Positions 37,521 to 47,819 of a stretch of 57,388 bases of DNA are shown here, piece by piece. The DNA comes from Cyanothece sp. BG0011 (GTDB lineage: Bacteria; Cyanobacteriota; Cyanobacteriia; Cyanobacteriales; Microcystaceae). The notes beneath the pieces are model-generated. The model did no database searches and was not told where the DNA came from. It saw only the letters and a program-made list of their open reading frames with translations. The stretch lies in contig NZ_PRLH01000006.1 of assembly GCF_003013815.1 (NCBI RefSeq), forward strand, positions 1 through 57,388. Reading direction: 5' to 3'. The translations under genes were made by a program, and so were the position numbers. Each line of letters opens with the position of its first letter. Position 1 is the first letter of the stretch.

Positions 37521-37593
37521 TTCTTTCTCTTAGAAGATACTTAAATCGTAGGATAAATGATATATACTGATAATATATATCAAAAGAATCCCC

Positions 37594-37830
37594 ATGAAAC
37601 AAAAAACAGCTAAACTCTTTATGAATGGCCGTAGTCAAGCTGTACGGTTGCCTCAAGAATTTCGATTTGAAGGGAAAGAAGTTTATATTCATAGAGTTGG
37701 CAATAAAGTTATTTTATCTCCTAAACCGACTACCTGGGAAGACTTTTTTGAGAAAACCCCTTTACCCTCAGAAGATTTTATGGAACAAAGAATTGATTCC
37801 CCTCCTCAAACTAGAGAGGAACTATTCTAA
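37594..37830 (+). CDS. vapB: VapB-type antitoxin
   Basis: A 78-residue AbrB/SpoVT-type antitoxin. The N-terminal swapped-hairpin DNA-binding domain is [20 protein letters not shown], followed by [19 protein letters not shown]. The C-terminal tail (about 50-78) should wrap the toxin. The stop codon directly abuts the vapC start, so the two are coupled. A TATATA-rich stretch with partial symmetry just upstream (37560-37583) may be the autoregulatory operator. Confidence 0.88.
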   Translation: MKQKTAKLFMNGRSQAVRLPQEFRFEGKEVYIHRVGNKVILSPKPTTWEDFFEKTPLPSEDFMEQRIDSPPQTREELF

Positions 37831-38226
37831 ATGTATATGTTAGATACGAATATTTGTATCTATATCATTAAAAAGCGTCCATCTACAGTATTAACTCGTT
37901 TTCAAACTATTTCATCTGAAAACTTGTATATTTCTGTGATAACTGTAGCTGAATTACAATACGGTGTAGATAAATCTAATGCTAAAAGTAAGAATCAAGA
38001 GATTTTAGATGATTTTATCTCACGCTTACAAGTTTTACCTTGGGAAGAAACAGCAGCACAATACTATACCAAAATTCGTAATTATTTAGAAACAAAAGGG
38101 ACTCCTATTGGTAATATGGATATGTTGATTGCAGCACATTGTCAAAGTGAGAATTATATCTTAGTTACTAATAATATTCGAGAATTTGAAAGAATTCCTG
38201 AGCTAAAAGTAGAAAACTGGATTTAG
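37831..38226 (+). CDS. vapC: VapC-type PIN-domain ribonuclease toxin
   Basis: A 131-residue PIN nuclease. The acidic residues expected for the metal site are in MLDTNICIYI (Asp), VITVAELQYGV (Glu) and PIGNMDMLIAAHC (Asp), then TNNIREFERIP. The likely start is the ATG at 37831 or the one two codons later. Family members cut tRNA or rRNA when freed from VapB. It is transcribed with vapB and intact, so the module may be active. Confidence 0.9.
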   Translation: MYMLDTNICIYIIKKRPSTVLTRFQTISSENLYISVITVAELQYGVDKSNAKSKNQEILDDFISRLQVLPWEETAAQYYTKIRNYLETKGTPIGNMDMLIAAHCQSENYILVTNNIREFERIPELKVENWI

Positions 38227-38239
38227 GGCGATCTCGTAG

Positions 38240-38264
38240 GTTGGGTTGAGGCACGAAACCCAAC
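38240..38264. repeat. Dispersed hairpin GTTGGGTT-AACCCAAC
   Basis: Perfect 8-bp arms lie either side of a 9-base loop, 14 bases after vapC. It resembles the dispersed hairpins common in cyanobacterial intergenic regions and may also act as a transcript end, though no T-run follows. Confidence 0.55.
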
Positions 38265-38362
38265 AATATGATGAACTATTTCATTACATTAATTTCATCT
38301 AAAATTTTATCAAATTCTCCAATCTTAGAAGATAATATAATTAACTCCTACATCTTAATATT

Positions 38363-38839
38363 ATGAATCAAATTTCTTGGTACGATGCGTCAGAAGAAGT
38401 CAAAGAGTTATTAGTATTAGCGACAGATAACTGGGAAAATAGCAGTTTATCTGAACAATATATTAATCAAGCGTTAGAAAAAGCAGGGGATAATATGGAT
38501 GTTTTAGTGGGTGCTTATCGCTTCTTTTTCTATAAAAATAAACCAGAACTTGCTTTAAAAATTGCCAAAAAAGTCGTAAAAATTATCGAAAAACAGGAAA
38601 ATTTACCCATAGAATGGGAACAACTGCAACCCATCTTATTAAAGCGTCAACAAGAACCAAATATTAGACTTTATCTGAATGCTTATGCGTCTCAAGGCTA
38701 CATTTTAGCGAAAATGGGTGAAATTGAAACAGCAAAATTAATAACGGAAAGGGTTCAAGGAATTGATGAACATCGGGAGTTTTGTGCAACAACCGTATTT
38801 GAGGTATTAACCAAAGACCCCGATGAGGATGATGATTAA
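38363..38839 (+). CDS. Helical (TPR-like) protein, unknown
   Basis: A 158-residue all-helical protein with TPR-like pairs (ELLVLATDNWENSSLSEQYI, ALEKAGDNMDVLVGAYRFFF, then AYASQGYILAKMGEIETAKL) and an acidic end (DPDEDDD). It has no signal or membrane segment. I have the impression that similar proteins occur near cyanobacterial nif genes, but cannot confirm it. It lies after vapBC and converges with the DoxX gene. Confidence 0.6.
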   Translation: MNQISWYDASEEVKELLVLATDNWENSSLSEQYINQALEKAGDNMDVLVGAYRFFFYKNKPELALKIAKKVVKIIEKQENLPIEWEQLQPILLKRQQEPNIRLYLNAYASQGYILAKMGEIETAKLITERVQGIDEHREFCATTVFEVLTKDPDEDDD

Positions 38840-38851
38840 TACAGTTAACAA

Positions 38852-39310
38852 TTAATTACGTCTATTTTTAAGCCAATTATCAACTGAAAATTGGTTAAAA
38901 TTAACCCCTGCTAAAAGAATAAACAGGACAATATTATAAATTAACTGACTACTGGCCCCATCCCAATTCTGAATAATGGTAATACCATACATCAGAATAA
39001 TCATGAGAACAAAACAAGCAATTAAAGCACTTCTGGTCAAAAATCCTACCGTAATTAAAGCCCCCACAATTAACTCAACGGGAGGCACTAACCCCGCATT
39101 CATTCTTACTAAAAATTCAGGAATTCCCGAATCTTGCATGGTACTAACCATTGCATTAATAAAGCTAGGCACATCAAAAATTCTGGTAAATCCGTGGTTA
39201 AAATAGTTTACCCCGACAACAATTCTAAGTAAGGTATAAGCTGCCACAATATCTTTAGTTCTTAAACTAACTTGTGATTTATTATTAATGGTTGGTTTAC
39301 TATCTAACAT
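38852..39310 (-). CDS. DoxX-family membrane protein
   Basis: A 152-residue protein with four membrane helices: YTLLRIVVGVNYFNHGFTRI, a segment around VPPVELIVGALITVGFL, then ALIACFVLMIILMYGITII and LIYNIVLFILLAGVNF. It fits the DoxX/DoxD-like family, whose members have varied and often unknown redox or quinone-linked roles. The start is taken at the ATG at 39310 with AGGA upstream; the GTG at 39343 has none. The gene is 12 bases from the helical protein's stop, converging with it. Confidence 0.8.
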   Translation of the reverse strand: MLDSKPTINNKSQVSLRTKDIVAAYTLLRIVVGVNYFNHGFTRIFDVPSFINAMVSTMQDSGIPEFLVRMNAGLVPPVELIVGALITVGFLTRSALIACFVLMIILMYGITIIQNWDGASSQLIYNIVLFILLAGVNFNQFSVDNWLKNRRN

Positions 39311-39363
39311 AATCCTAATAGTAGATAATTGTTCATTGGTCACTGTTGAGTGATCACTGAAAA

Positions 39364-40911
39364 TTAACTTTTAATAATTGTCACCGTAGTATCATCTTGT
39401 AATCCATCACCGCCTTTAATCACAATCGATTGACCTTTTTTAAGTTGAGGATGACTGATAATAACATTTTCTCCAAGATCCTCAATTAATTGGACTTCTA
39501 ATTGTTCGGCTTGATTATTATCAACGGTAAATAATAACCATTGGTCGCCCCGTCTTGTTAACGCATCTCTGGGAACCGTAAACGTATTTTTATCAATAAT
39601 AGGCATGATTAAATCGGCTTGAATGGCCATCCCTGGTAACAATTGTTCAGGGGGATTATTAAGGCTAACTCTCACTAATTGTCGACGGGAATTTGTATTG
39701 GCCGCTGGTACAACTGCAGTAATTTGGGTTAGTTTTTCCCAGTTAGGTAACGCCCTGGCGAATAAATTCACCTGCATTCCTTCGGTTATTTGTCCACTTA
39801 AACTTTCAGGAATTTCTAAGAAAATATCCAATGAGCGATCGCTAACTAACGTTAAAATCGGGTCATTTACCTCCACATAGTCCCCTGGGTCTGCTTCTCT
39901 CGACTGAACGACCCCGGACACAGAAGCCCTAATTTTCGTCCGTTCTAGGCGCAATTTCGCCTGGTCTACCGCAGCTTGAGCCGCCTTAACCACCCCTTGT
40001 TGTGCGTCAATTTCTTCTTGGGTGGGACCGGCTTGAGCTTCTGCTAAAATAGCGGTGGCTCGAAGGCGATCGCTTTTGGCATTATCCACACGGGTTTGCC
40101 CTTGGGCGATATCTTGACGGGTTGAAGTTTCTTCAGCTTTTAAGGCAGCTTCGGCCCGTAATCTTTGGTTGCGCGTTTCATCGGCCCTCGCTTCGGCTTC
40201 GACTAACGCCCTTTCTGATAACGCCCCTTCTAAGCTTAACCCTTTAATCCGTTGTAAGTTGTCTTGTGCCTCTTTTTCGCGACTTCTGGCTGCTTCGAGT
40301 TCGGCCTGACGTTGCATCATTAAATCAGGTTGTAGGGCGATTAAACGCTTTAAATTATCTAAAGCCTCTTTTTCTCTAGCTTGGGCTGCGGTTAACTCTG
40401 CTTTACGTTGAGCAATAATCTCGGAGCGGGTTCCCACTTCTAACCGTTCTAGGTTACTCTGTTCTTGTACTAATCTGGCTTGAGCTTCCGCTAAGGCTAT
40501 TTGACCATCCGCATCGTCTAAAATAGCAATGATCATCCCTGGGGTCACTTTATCCCCTTCTTTAACTAAAATCTTCTCCACAGTTCCGGCAACTTGAGGA
40601 CTGAGGGTTGCTTTTTCCCCTGCTTCGACTTGGCCCAGTAATCTGACCTGCTGATTCCCCGTTTCTGAGCTTAACATCACCGTTTCTACTGGTTTAGGGG
40701 GTGGGGTTGCATTGTTAGTTTGGGGGGTTGGCATTAATAAAGGACTGAGGATTTGCCAGAGGGTGATTCCTCCCCCTAAAATGACAATACCGATTAACCA
40801 GTAACGAAATTGACCTTTTATCGGTTTATTAGTTTGGTTTTCTTTTTGTTGCTCTTCAACTTCAGGGTTGGAAGTTGATACGTCTTGTGAGGAAATATCA
40901 GGTGATTTCAT
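39364..40911 (-). CDS. HlyD/RND-type periplasmic adaptor protein
   Basis: A protein of about 515 residues that links an inner-membrane exporter to the outer membrane. It has one N-terminal membrane helix (YWLIGIVILGGGITLWQIL, about residues 38-58) and a lipoyl half (GQVEAGEKATLSPQVAGTVE). A very long Ala/Glu/Arg coiled coil follows (about 140-310) with two similar copies of REKEALDNLKRL and REKEAQDNLQRI. It ends with the second lipoyl half and beta-barrel domains. No exporter or outer-membrane gene is adjacent, so the partner is unknown. The start is the ATG at 40911. Confidence 0.85.
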   Translation of the reverse strand: MKSPDISSQDVSTSNPEVEEQQKENQTNKPIKGQFRYWLIGIVILGGGITLWQILSPLLMPTPQTNNATPPPKPVETVMLSSETGNQQVRLLGQVEAGEKATLSPQVAGTVEKILVKEGDKVTPGMIIAILDDADGQIALAEAQARLVQEQSNLERLEVGTRSEIIAQRKAELTAAQAREKEALDNLKRLIALQPDLMMQRQAELEAARSREKEAQDNLQRIKGLSLEGALSERALVEAEARADETRNQRLRAEAALKAEETSTRQDIAQGQTRVDNAKSDRLRATAILAEAQAGPTQEEIDAQQGVVKAAQAAVDQAKLRLERTKIRASVSGVVQSREADPGDYVEVNDPILTLVSDRSLDIFLEIPESLSGQITEGMQVNLFARALPNWEKLTQITAVVPAANTNSRRQLVRVSLNNPPEQLLPGMAIQADLIMPIIDKNTFTVPRDALTRRGDQWLLFTVDNNQAEQLEVQLIEDLGENVIISHPQLKKGQSIVIKGGDGLQDDTTVTIIKS

Positions 40912-41098
40912 GGCCTTACTCAAGATTGGGGGGCAATTTGTCTACAACTTTAATTTATATTAATTTTTATTGACGAATTTTACCAAGCCTTAACCAAGAG
41001 ATTCATGTAGATGACAAACATCCTAGTGAAGATTGTAGGGGAGATCCGGAGACTGGAGCATGGGAGAAATTAACAAAGATGTCAGCAGCAGTTCCCAT

Positions 41099-41189
41099 CT
41101 CCCTGCTCCCTGCTCCCTGCTCCCTACTCCCTACTCCCTGCTCCCTGCTCCCTGCTCCCTGCTCCCTACTCCCTGCTCCCTACTCCCTA
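41099..41189. repeat. Thirteen CTCCCTG/CTCCCTA heptamers
   Basis: Exactly 13 tandem 7-base units (41099-41189) vary only at the last base (G or A). They lie 12 bases beyond the pgm stop codon, in the gap to the adaptor gene. An inverted relative (GGAGCATGGGAG) is about 35 bases to the left. This is the longest uninterrupted heptamer tract in the window and is likely to vary in copy number. Confidence 0.85.
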
Positions 41190-41201
41190 CACCCCTAAAA
41201 T

Positions 41202-42890
<1,689 letters not shown>

Positions 42891-42920
42891 TCATAACCAC
42901 TTTACGTCATTTACGGTCAA

Positions 42921-43353
42921 TCAGAATGTAGAATTTAGAATGTAGAATTTAGAATTACCGCCATCTCAAGTGTTTGTGTAGGGTGGGTTAGACGGGGATA
43001 ATATATGCAACTAATGAGAATTTCATTATCCGTCGTAACCCACCACGATCGCTTCACTCGAAGTTAGAAGTCAGAAGTTGTTTTTTCTAATATAAGTGAG
43101 GGAATGATTAAAAATAGTCAAAAATCAATTAACTCATGTTCTCAAAGATTCTAGAATAAGCAAAACACTGATTTAATTGTGGACAGTTTATCGTTAATTT
43201 AATACAATATGCAAAAACCGAGAATAAGAATGATTGCTTAAAATTCCAACAGTATAGCCAAACATATAGAGAAGCCAATATTGACAGATCATTAATTCTA
43301 TTATTGTTAAACTTGATTACTAACAGTGAGAATAGATATAATAAGAATGATGA
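42921..43353. other. Intergenic repeats upstream of pgm
   Basis: A gene-poor stretch of 961 bases separates pgm from the nucleotidyltransferase gene. It has GAATTTA/GAATGTA heptamers at about 42922-42956, the MITE-like inverted repeat at 42978-43046, AGAAGTC heptamers at 43063-43078, then A+T-rich sequence with a decayed small frame at 43354-43713. Confidence 0.5.
42978..43046. repeat. MITE-like inverted repeat
   Basis: Imperfect arms of about 22 bases, GTAGGGTGGGTTAGACGG and its counterpart CCGTCGTAACCCACCAC, enclose a short A+T-rich centre. The GTAGGGTGGG start is shared with the element at 47748-47815. Confidence 0.6.
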
Positions 43354-43713
43354 CTTAAAAATAAAAATAACATTATTTTATTTAGTAATCTATTGTCTGA
43401 AAATAATCCTTTTTTTCTTGAGTGTATAAAACAAGGTTATTTAACAAATTATAATTTTAGTCAATGGTTGCAACAAGATAAAACCTGGGAAGAAACTATT
43501 CAATTAAATATAAATTCTTCTCTTCCTATTATTACTTATTATCAATATATTTCATTGAGACTAAAAGATTTTTCTAAGATAAAGTTTCCTTAATCAGAGG
43601 ATTATAAATATTTTGAACACATTAAGCAAATGTTAGTCTATAAAAATTCTTTAATGACTGAGTTGAATAATTATAATGATTTTATTGAATGGTTTAAACA
43701 ACATTTTTTCTAA
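43354..43713 (+). pseudogene. Decayed small ORF with internal stop
   Basis: An open frame (SENNPFFLECIKQGYLTNYN, then FSQWLQQDKTWEETIQL) runs to a TAA at 43591-43593. It continues in the same frame for 39 more codons (SEDYKYFEHIKQMLVYKNSL to FIEWFKQHFF). Both parts look protein-like with similar A+T-rich composition. There is no ATG start, only a TTG at 43393. I do not recognise the family. Confidence 0.35.
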
Positions 43714-43797
43714 ATAATTAAAAGAATGCTGACTGATTTATGTTAAAATAATTTATAATAGCTTGATCTTTAAATTTAAAATTTTTAGGGAATTCAA

Positions 43798-44088
43798 ATG
43801 AAACGGGATGAGGTGCTTAAAATCATAGCAGAACATCGAGAACAATTAGAAAAATTGGGGGTCAAATCTTTGTCTTTATTTGGTTCAGTAGCAAGAGAGG
43901 AAGCTGGACCTAACAGTGATGTAGATTTCTTAGTAGAATTTAATCGTCCAGGTGGTTTATTTCAGTTGTTAAGAGTCCAACATTATTTAGAAGACATTTT
44001 AGGCTGTTCCGTTGATTTAGGAACAGAAACGGCGTTAAAAGAACATTTACGAGAACCTGTATTAAAGGATGTAATTCATGCCTTCTAG
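43798..44088 (+). CDS. mntA: MntA-type nucleotidyltransferase (antitoxin)
   Basis: A 96-residue minimal nucleotidyltransferase with the signature LFGSVAREEAGPNSDVDFLV (GS...SDxD), which gives the two metal-binding Asp residues. A third acidic residue is in CSVDLGTE. In MntA/HepT modules this enzyme neutralises the HEPN ribonuclease by adding AMP to it. Its end overlaps the next gene by 11 bases, the usual arrangement. Confidence 0.88.
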   Translation: MKRDEVLKIIAEHREQLEKLGVKSLSLFGSVAREEAGPNSDVDFLVEFNRPGGLFQLLRVQHYLEDILGCSVDLGTETALKEHLREPVLKDVIHAF

Positions 44089-44428
44089 AGAGTGGCAACT
44101 GCGTATTCAAGACATTCTAAACTCTATTTCTGAAATTAATCAACGAACGCAAGTAATGACGTTTGAAGAATTTATTAAAAATCAAACAATTGTTAAATCA
44201 GTTCTCTATGATTTGATTATTATTGGAGAAGCCACTAGAAATGTTCCCCAAGAAATTCAGTCCAAATATCCTCATATTCCCTGGCGTTTAATGGCAGGAA
44301 TGAGAAATATAGCAGCCCATGAATATTTTAGAGTAGATGTGAATAGAGTCTGGTCAACAATAGAAGAAGATTTACCTCTGTTAGTTCCACAATTACAGGA
44401 ACTCTTAGACCAAGAAAATAACCCTTAA
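44078..44428 (+). CDS. hepT: HepT-like HEPN ribonuclease (toxin)
   Basis: A 116-residue HEPN (DUF86) protein. The RX4-6H active motif is in MRNIAAHEYFRVD, where RNIAAHEY provides Arg, His and the Tyr that is the modification target in the family. It overlaps mntA by 11 bases. Both partners look intact. It is the second toxin-antitoxin pair in this part of the window. Confidence 0.88.
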   Translation: MPSREWQLRIQDILNSISEINQRTQVMTFEEFIKNQTIVKSVLYDLIIIGEATRNVPQEIQSKYPHIPWRLMAGMRNIAAHEYFRVDVNRVWSTIEEDLPLLVPQLQELLDQENNP

Positions 44429-44478
44429 CCTCAACATACATACCGTTATGAAAAAAGACCCTAGATAATTTTTACGCC

Positions 44479-45159
44479 TTAAACCAGCAAACCTTCAAAT
44501 AAAATACGCCCCTCTGTTGCCCTGATTAGGGGATCAGAAGCCCTTTCCGGGTGGGGCATCATCCCTAAAATATTGCCCTGTTTATTGCTAATTCCAGCAA
44601 TGTTAGACAAAGAACCATTGGGGTTACTATCTTCGGTTATTTCCCCCAATAAATTGCAGTAACGGAAGACAATTTGATTATTATCCTCTAACCCTTTAAT
44701 GGTGTCTTCATCCCCATAATAACGCCCTTCTCCGTGGGCAACTGGTAGGGTAATAACTTGATTAGAAGTATATTTTTTTGTCCAAGGTAATTGATTATTT
44801 TCGACTCTTACGGCAACGCGATCGCAGATAAAATGTAAATCTCGGTTACGAATGAGGGCCCCTGGTAATAACCCCACTTCCGTTAACACTTGAAACCCAT
44901 TACAGATCCCTAACACTAATTTACCTTGGTTAGCGTGTTCGATGACTGATCGCATCACAGGGGAAAAACGGGCGATCGCCCCACATCGGAGATAGTCCCC
45001 ATAACTAAACCCACCGGGAAGGACAATCGTATCAATATCACTGATATCTGTGTCTTGATGCCAGATCATGCGGGTGGGTTGGTCCAGTAACCCTTGGGTA
45101 ACCGTAGTTAGATCGCGATCGCAGTTTGATCCAGGAAAAACAATGACACCAAATTTCAT
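44479..45159 (-). CDS. purQ: Phosphoribosylformylglycinamidine synthase, glutaminase subunit
   Basis: A 226-residue class I glutamine amidotransferase that feeds ammonia to PurL in purine synthesis. The nucleophile Cys is in [12 protein letters not shown] (about residue 86), and the His and Glu of the triad are in MPHPERAS near the C-terminus. It works with PurS and PurL. It lies two bases from purS on the same strand; purL is not in the window. Confidence 0.95.
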   Translation of the reverse strand: MKFGVIVFPGSNCDRDLTTVTQGLLDQPTRMIWHQDTDISDIDTIVLPGGFSYGDYLRCGAIARFSPVMRSVIEHANQGKLVLGICNGFQVLTEVGLLPGALIRNRDLHFICDRVAVRVENNQLPWTKKYTSNQVITLPVAHGEGRYYGDEDTIKGLEDNNQIVFRYCNLLGEITEDSNPNGSLSNIAGISNKQGNILGMMPHPERASDPLIRATEGRILFEGLLV

Positions 45160-45161
45160 AA

Positions 45162-45434
45162 TTAACTCCCAGTGGTTTCTAATGCTGTAATTTCATAACA
45201 ATAATTTTCGATGACGGGGTTTGCCAGAAGGCGATCGCACATTTCGTCCACTTGGGTTTCCGCGTGAGTTTTATCATTTGCTAATATGGTAAGCTCAATA
45301 TACTTACCAATTCTCACTTTTTCGACTCCTTCATATCCTAGCTGATGGAGTCCTGATTGTACGGCAACGCCAGCCGGATCTAAAACCGATGGTCTGAGGG
45401 TAACATAAATGCGACAATGGTATTCTTGAGACAT
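45162..45434 (-). CDS. purS: Phosphoribosylformylglycinamidine synthase subunit PurS
   Basis: A 90-residue small subunit with the PurS pattern: [40 protein letters not shown] and a C-terminal VIENYCYEI. It bridges PurL and PurQ. It is first in the purS-purQ unit and divergent from the disrupted zur-type gene, 32 bases away. Confidence 0.95.
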   Translation of the reverse strand: MSQEYHCRIYVTLRPSVLDPAGVAVQSGLHQLGYEGVEKVRIGKYIELTILANDKTHAETQVDEMCDRLLANPVIENYCYEITALETTGS

Positions 45435-45615
45435 TGGCAGTCAGTGATTAAGCTATATTTTCAATTATGAAACGTACTCGTTCTCAGGCTAACATTGTTC
45501 ATGTCCTAAAATCCTTAACTCATCCTATTTCAGCCCAAGATTTATATATAGAAATGAAAAATCGGGATTTAGGGTTAGGACTAGCTACAGTTTATCGCAG
45601 TGTGACGTTCTCCCT

Positions 45616-45642
45616 CCGTTAACCGCTTGGGCGGTATAACGG
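45616..45642. repeat. Subterminal hairpin near tnpB (element right end)
   Basis: CCGTTA-ACCGC-TTGG-GCGGT-A-TAACGG forms an 11-bp stem with one bulged base, the typical end structure recognised by TnpA. It lies six bases from the tnpB stop codon and may be part of a guide RNA (omegaRNA) for TnpB. Confidence 0.75.
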
Positions 45643-45648
45643 GGGCTT

Positions 45649-46914
45649 CTAAAACAGAGATAACTGCATATACTCAGTTCCAGAAGTTTCCTGCTTCACA
45701 GGCTGTCCACTGACTAAGCCTCCACAGGCAGACGGGATGAGACCCACCCCATGTATTTGCAATGCCTTTTTTATAATATTAACTGCGGCGTTTTCATCCC
45801 TATCCATTGTCAAATTACATTTCGGACATTCATGTAATCTAACTGATAGTGTTTTCGGAACTTTATGACCACAGCTTGAGCAATTTACTGTCGTTCCATG
45901 AGGACTAACTTTGACAAACCAAACGCCGCGTTTTACCGCCACTGCTTCTAATTTTGTTAAGAAATTTCCCCAAGCGACATCTAAAATACTCTTAGCCAAT
46001 TTAGTTTTAGCTAACCCTTTGATGTTTAAGTCTTCACAAGCAATAAAATCATAATTATTGACCAACCAATGTGCTGTTTTGTAGTGCCAGTCTTTTCGAT
46101 ATCTAGCAATTTTTTGATGAGTTAAAGCTATTCTTTTTTGTTGTTTCTCATAGTTTTTTGACCCTTTATTTTTTCTGGCTAATTTACGTTGTTGACGAGC
46201 TAAATGCTTTTGTCGATTGCGATAAATCTTTTTAACAGCAACTGTTTTTCCTTGACTGGTAGTCAAAAACTCTTTTAATCCTACATCAATTCCAACTGCT
46301 GATTTGATATTATCTATGGGAATAACATTCGGAATCGTCTCATCTTCTGCTGTAATACAGACATAGTATCCATCTGCTTTTTTAACGATTGTAGCTGTTT
46401 TAAGAATAAAACTTTCAGGAATCGGACGATGGATTACAACTGGTATAGCTCCCCATTTTTTTGTCCAAAGACAATTATTTTGAAACTTGATAACAGCTTT
46501 GGGATGATTAACTCTCGAAAAACTAAAAGACCTTAATTGACCAGCTTTTTTAAATCTAGGTCGCCCTCCTCTTTTACCTTTTTTATCTGGAACTAACCAT
46601 CTTTTCCAGGCTTTTTCTAATCTTTGAAGATTCATCTGTTGAACTTCGCAGTAGATATTTTTGTAGTCAGGAAAGAGAGTTTTTGTCTGTTTTAAATCTG
46701 ATTGTTGAGTGTAATAATTAACTTTTTCTGGTATTTCTCCTATGGTTTCACTAATTAAACTGCATCTATCAATAGCACATCGAGTCCGTCTTAACCAGTC
46801 CAAACGCTGACCTAGCGCATAGTTCCAGTGACGACGTAAAAGTTCTAACCACTGGTTTATACACTCTGCTTGCTTTTGATTAGGCTTGATTCGGTACTCA
46901 AATGTCAGTATCAT
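45649..46914 (-). CDS. tnpB: TnpB RNA-guided nuclease (IS605 OrfB)
   Basis: A protein of about 421 residues, with the start at the ATG at 46914 (MILTFEYRIKPNQ). The helix-turn-helix-type N-terminus is followed by a RuvC-like nuclease. The three acidic residues are in AVGIDVGLKEF, ACEDLNIKGLA and TMDRDENAAVN, and the zinc ribbon has CSSCGHK and CPKC. All key residues look intact. TnpB proteins are RNA-guided DNA nucleases that favour retention of the element. It is divergent from tnpA with a 31-base gap. Confidence 0.92.
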   Translation of the reverse strand: MILTFEYRIKPNQKQAECINQWLELLRRHWNYALGQRLDWLRRTRCAIDRCSLISETIGEIPEKVNYYTQQSDLKQTKTLFPDYKNIYCEVQQMNLQRLEKAWKRWLVPDKKGKRGGRPRFKKAGQLRSFSFSRVNHPKAVIKFQNNCLWTKKWGAIPVVIHRPIPESFILKTATIVKKADGYYVCITAEDETIPNVIPIDNIKSAVGIDVGLKEFLTTSQGKTVAVKKIYRNRQKHLARQQRKLARKNKGSKNYEKQQKRIALTHQKIARYRKDWHYKTAHWLVNNYDFIACEDLNIKGLAKTKLAKSILDVAWGNFLTKLEAVAVKRGVWFVKVSPHGTTVNCSSCGHKVPKTLSVRLHECPKCNLTMDRDENAAVNIIKKALQIHGVGLIPSACGGLVSGQPVKQETSGTEYMQLSLF

Positions 46915-46945
46915 AATACTATTATTGTAGCACTTATCGTTGTTA

Positions 46946-47359
46946 ATGAACAATAGTTATAGTAAAGAAAATAGGTCAGTTTACTTACTTGCCGTACATA
47001 TTGTCTTAGTGACTAAATATCGGAGAAAAGTCATTACCCCTGACATCCTATCTCGTCTGCAACGAATTTTCACAGATACTTGCAGTAAATGGGATTGTCG
47101 ATTAGTAGAATTTAATGGTGAAACAGACCATGTTCATCTACTTGTTGAGTTTAATCCTAAAGTTCAACTTAGTAAATTTATTGCTAATTTAAAAACTGTT
47201 TCTTCTCGTTTAATCAGAAAAGATTTTTCAGATCATTTAACTCAATTTTATGGACAAAAACCTGTGTTCTGGACTGGTTCTTATTTTATTGCTACTTGCG
47301 GTGGTGTAACGATTGAACAACTTAAACAATATGTTGAAAAACAACAATCTCCTGTTTAA
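46946..47359 (+). CDS. tnpA: TnpA Y1 HUH transposase (IS200/IS605)
   Basis: A 137-residue Y1 transposase, with the start at the ATG at 46946. The HUH motif is in DHVHLLVEF (about residue 65) and the nucleophilic Tyr in EQLKQYVEKQQ near residue 128. It should excise and insert the element as single-stranded DNA. It is full length and shows no stop codons, so the element may still be mobile. Confidence 0.92.
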   Translation: MNNSYSKENRSVYLLAVHIVLVTKYRRKVITPDILSRLQRIFTDTCSKWDCRLVEFNGETDHVHLLVEFNPKVQLSKFIANLKTVSSRLIRKDFSDHLTQFYGQKPVFWTGSYFIATCGGVTIEQLKQYVEKQQSPV

Positions 47360-47390
47360 AAGGACTCCCTATGGTCGGTTTATTTTTTGG

Positions 47391-47441
47391 TCGGTAATTC
47401 CCCTCCCCCTAACATTCGTATAAGGGGAGACCCCTTACCGA
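47391..47441. repeat. Subterminal hairpin near tnpA (element left end)
   Basis: Outer arms TCGGTAA and TTACCGA, with inner C-rich and G-rich arms (CCCCT and AGGGG) around ACATTCGTA, form a long imperfect hairpin just inside the deduced left end of the element. Confidence 0.65.
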
Positions 47442-47747
47442 CATTTAAGTTGGAAGCATTAAAACTAGAGGGTGAGGTACAAGTCAGACAGTTACCCAAT
47501 GGTGAGGCTGTTTATAGTTTAGTCCACGAAGATCAACATCATCTGACTTGTGTTAATTGTGGCCAATCTTTCCCCATTGATCAATGTCCCGTTCATGACT
47601 TAGAAGAAAAGTTAGAAACTTCTCATCACTTTAAAGTGTATTATCATACTTTAGAGTTTTTTGGTTTGTGTCATTTGTGTCAGGTGGGAGATTAGACGGT
47701 GGCAAATTGGTATTAAGTAGGTAGGTATAAGGAAATGAATCAAACTT

Positions 47748-47815
47748 GTAGGGTGGGCAATGTCTCAAATCGTGGTTCAAGTTTGTCAGCTTTTTCTTAG
47801 CATTGCCCACCTTAC
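47748..47815. repeat. MITE-like inverted repeat after zur
   Basis: Arms GTAGGGTGGGCAATG (47748-47762) and CATTGCCCACCTTAC (47801-47815) match at 14 of 15 positions as reverse complements. The element separates the zur 3' end from its partial copy. It shares GTAGGGTGGG with 42978-43046. Confidence 0.65.
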
Positions 47816-47819
47816 GTTT

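Larger units (their letters stand above)
45602..47449. mobile_element. IS200/IS605-family element (IS605-type, divergent tnpA and tnpB)
   Basis: The limits are deduced from the interrupted zur-type gene and are accurate to a few bases. The element carries tnpB (minus) and tnpA (plus), with hairpins near both ends (45616-45642 and 47391-47441) and no terminal inverted repeats or target duplication, as expected for the family. Because tnpA lies toward the right, the element's left end is at the right-hand side in this window. Confidence 0.82.
45467..47695 (+). pseudogene. zur: Zur/FurB-type regulator split by an insertion sequence
   Basis: The first 45 codons (45467-45601: MKRTRSQANIVHVLKSLTHP, then ISAQDLYIEMK to LATVYRS) give the winged helix. 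The rest resumes at about 47450 (LEALKLEGEVQVRQLPNGEA) with CVNCGQSFPIDQCP and FFGLCHLCQ, the two Cys-pair zinc sites of Zur/FurB. Joined, they give a normal protein of about 128 residues. The insertion of about 1.85 kb should abolish a functional product. Zur normally represses zinc uptake and remodelling genes. Part of the 3' end is repeated at 47820-47902. Confidence 0.85.

Noticed and set aside
41099-41189. Possible CRISPR array because of regular repeats
   Set aside because: Units are 7 bases without unique spacers, and no cas genes are in the window. This is a short tandem repeat.
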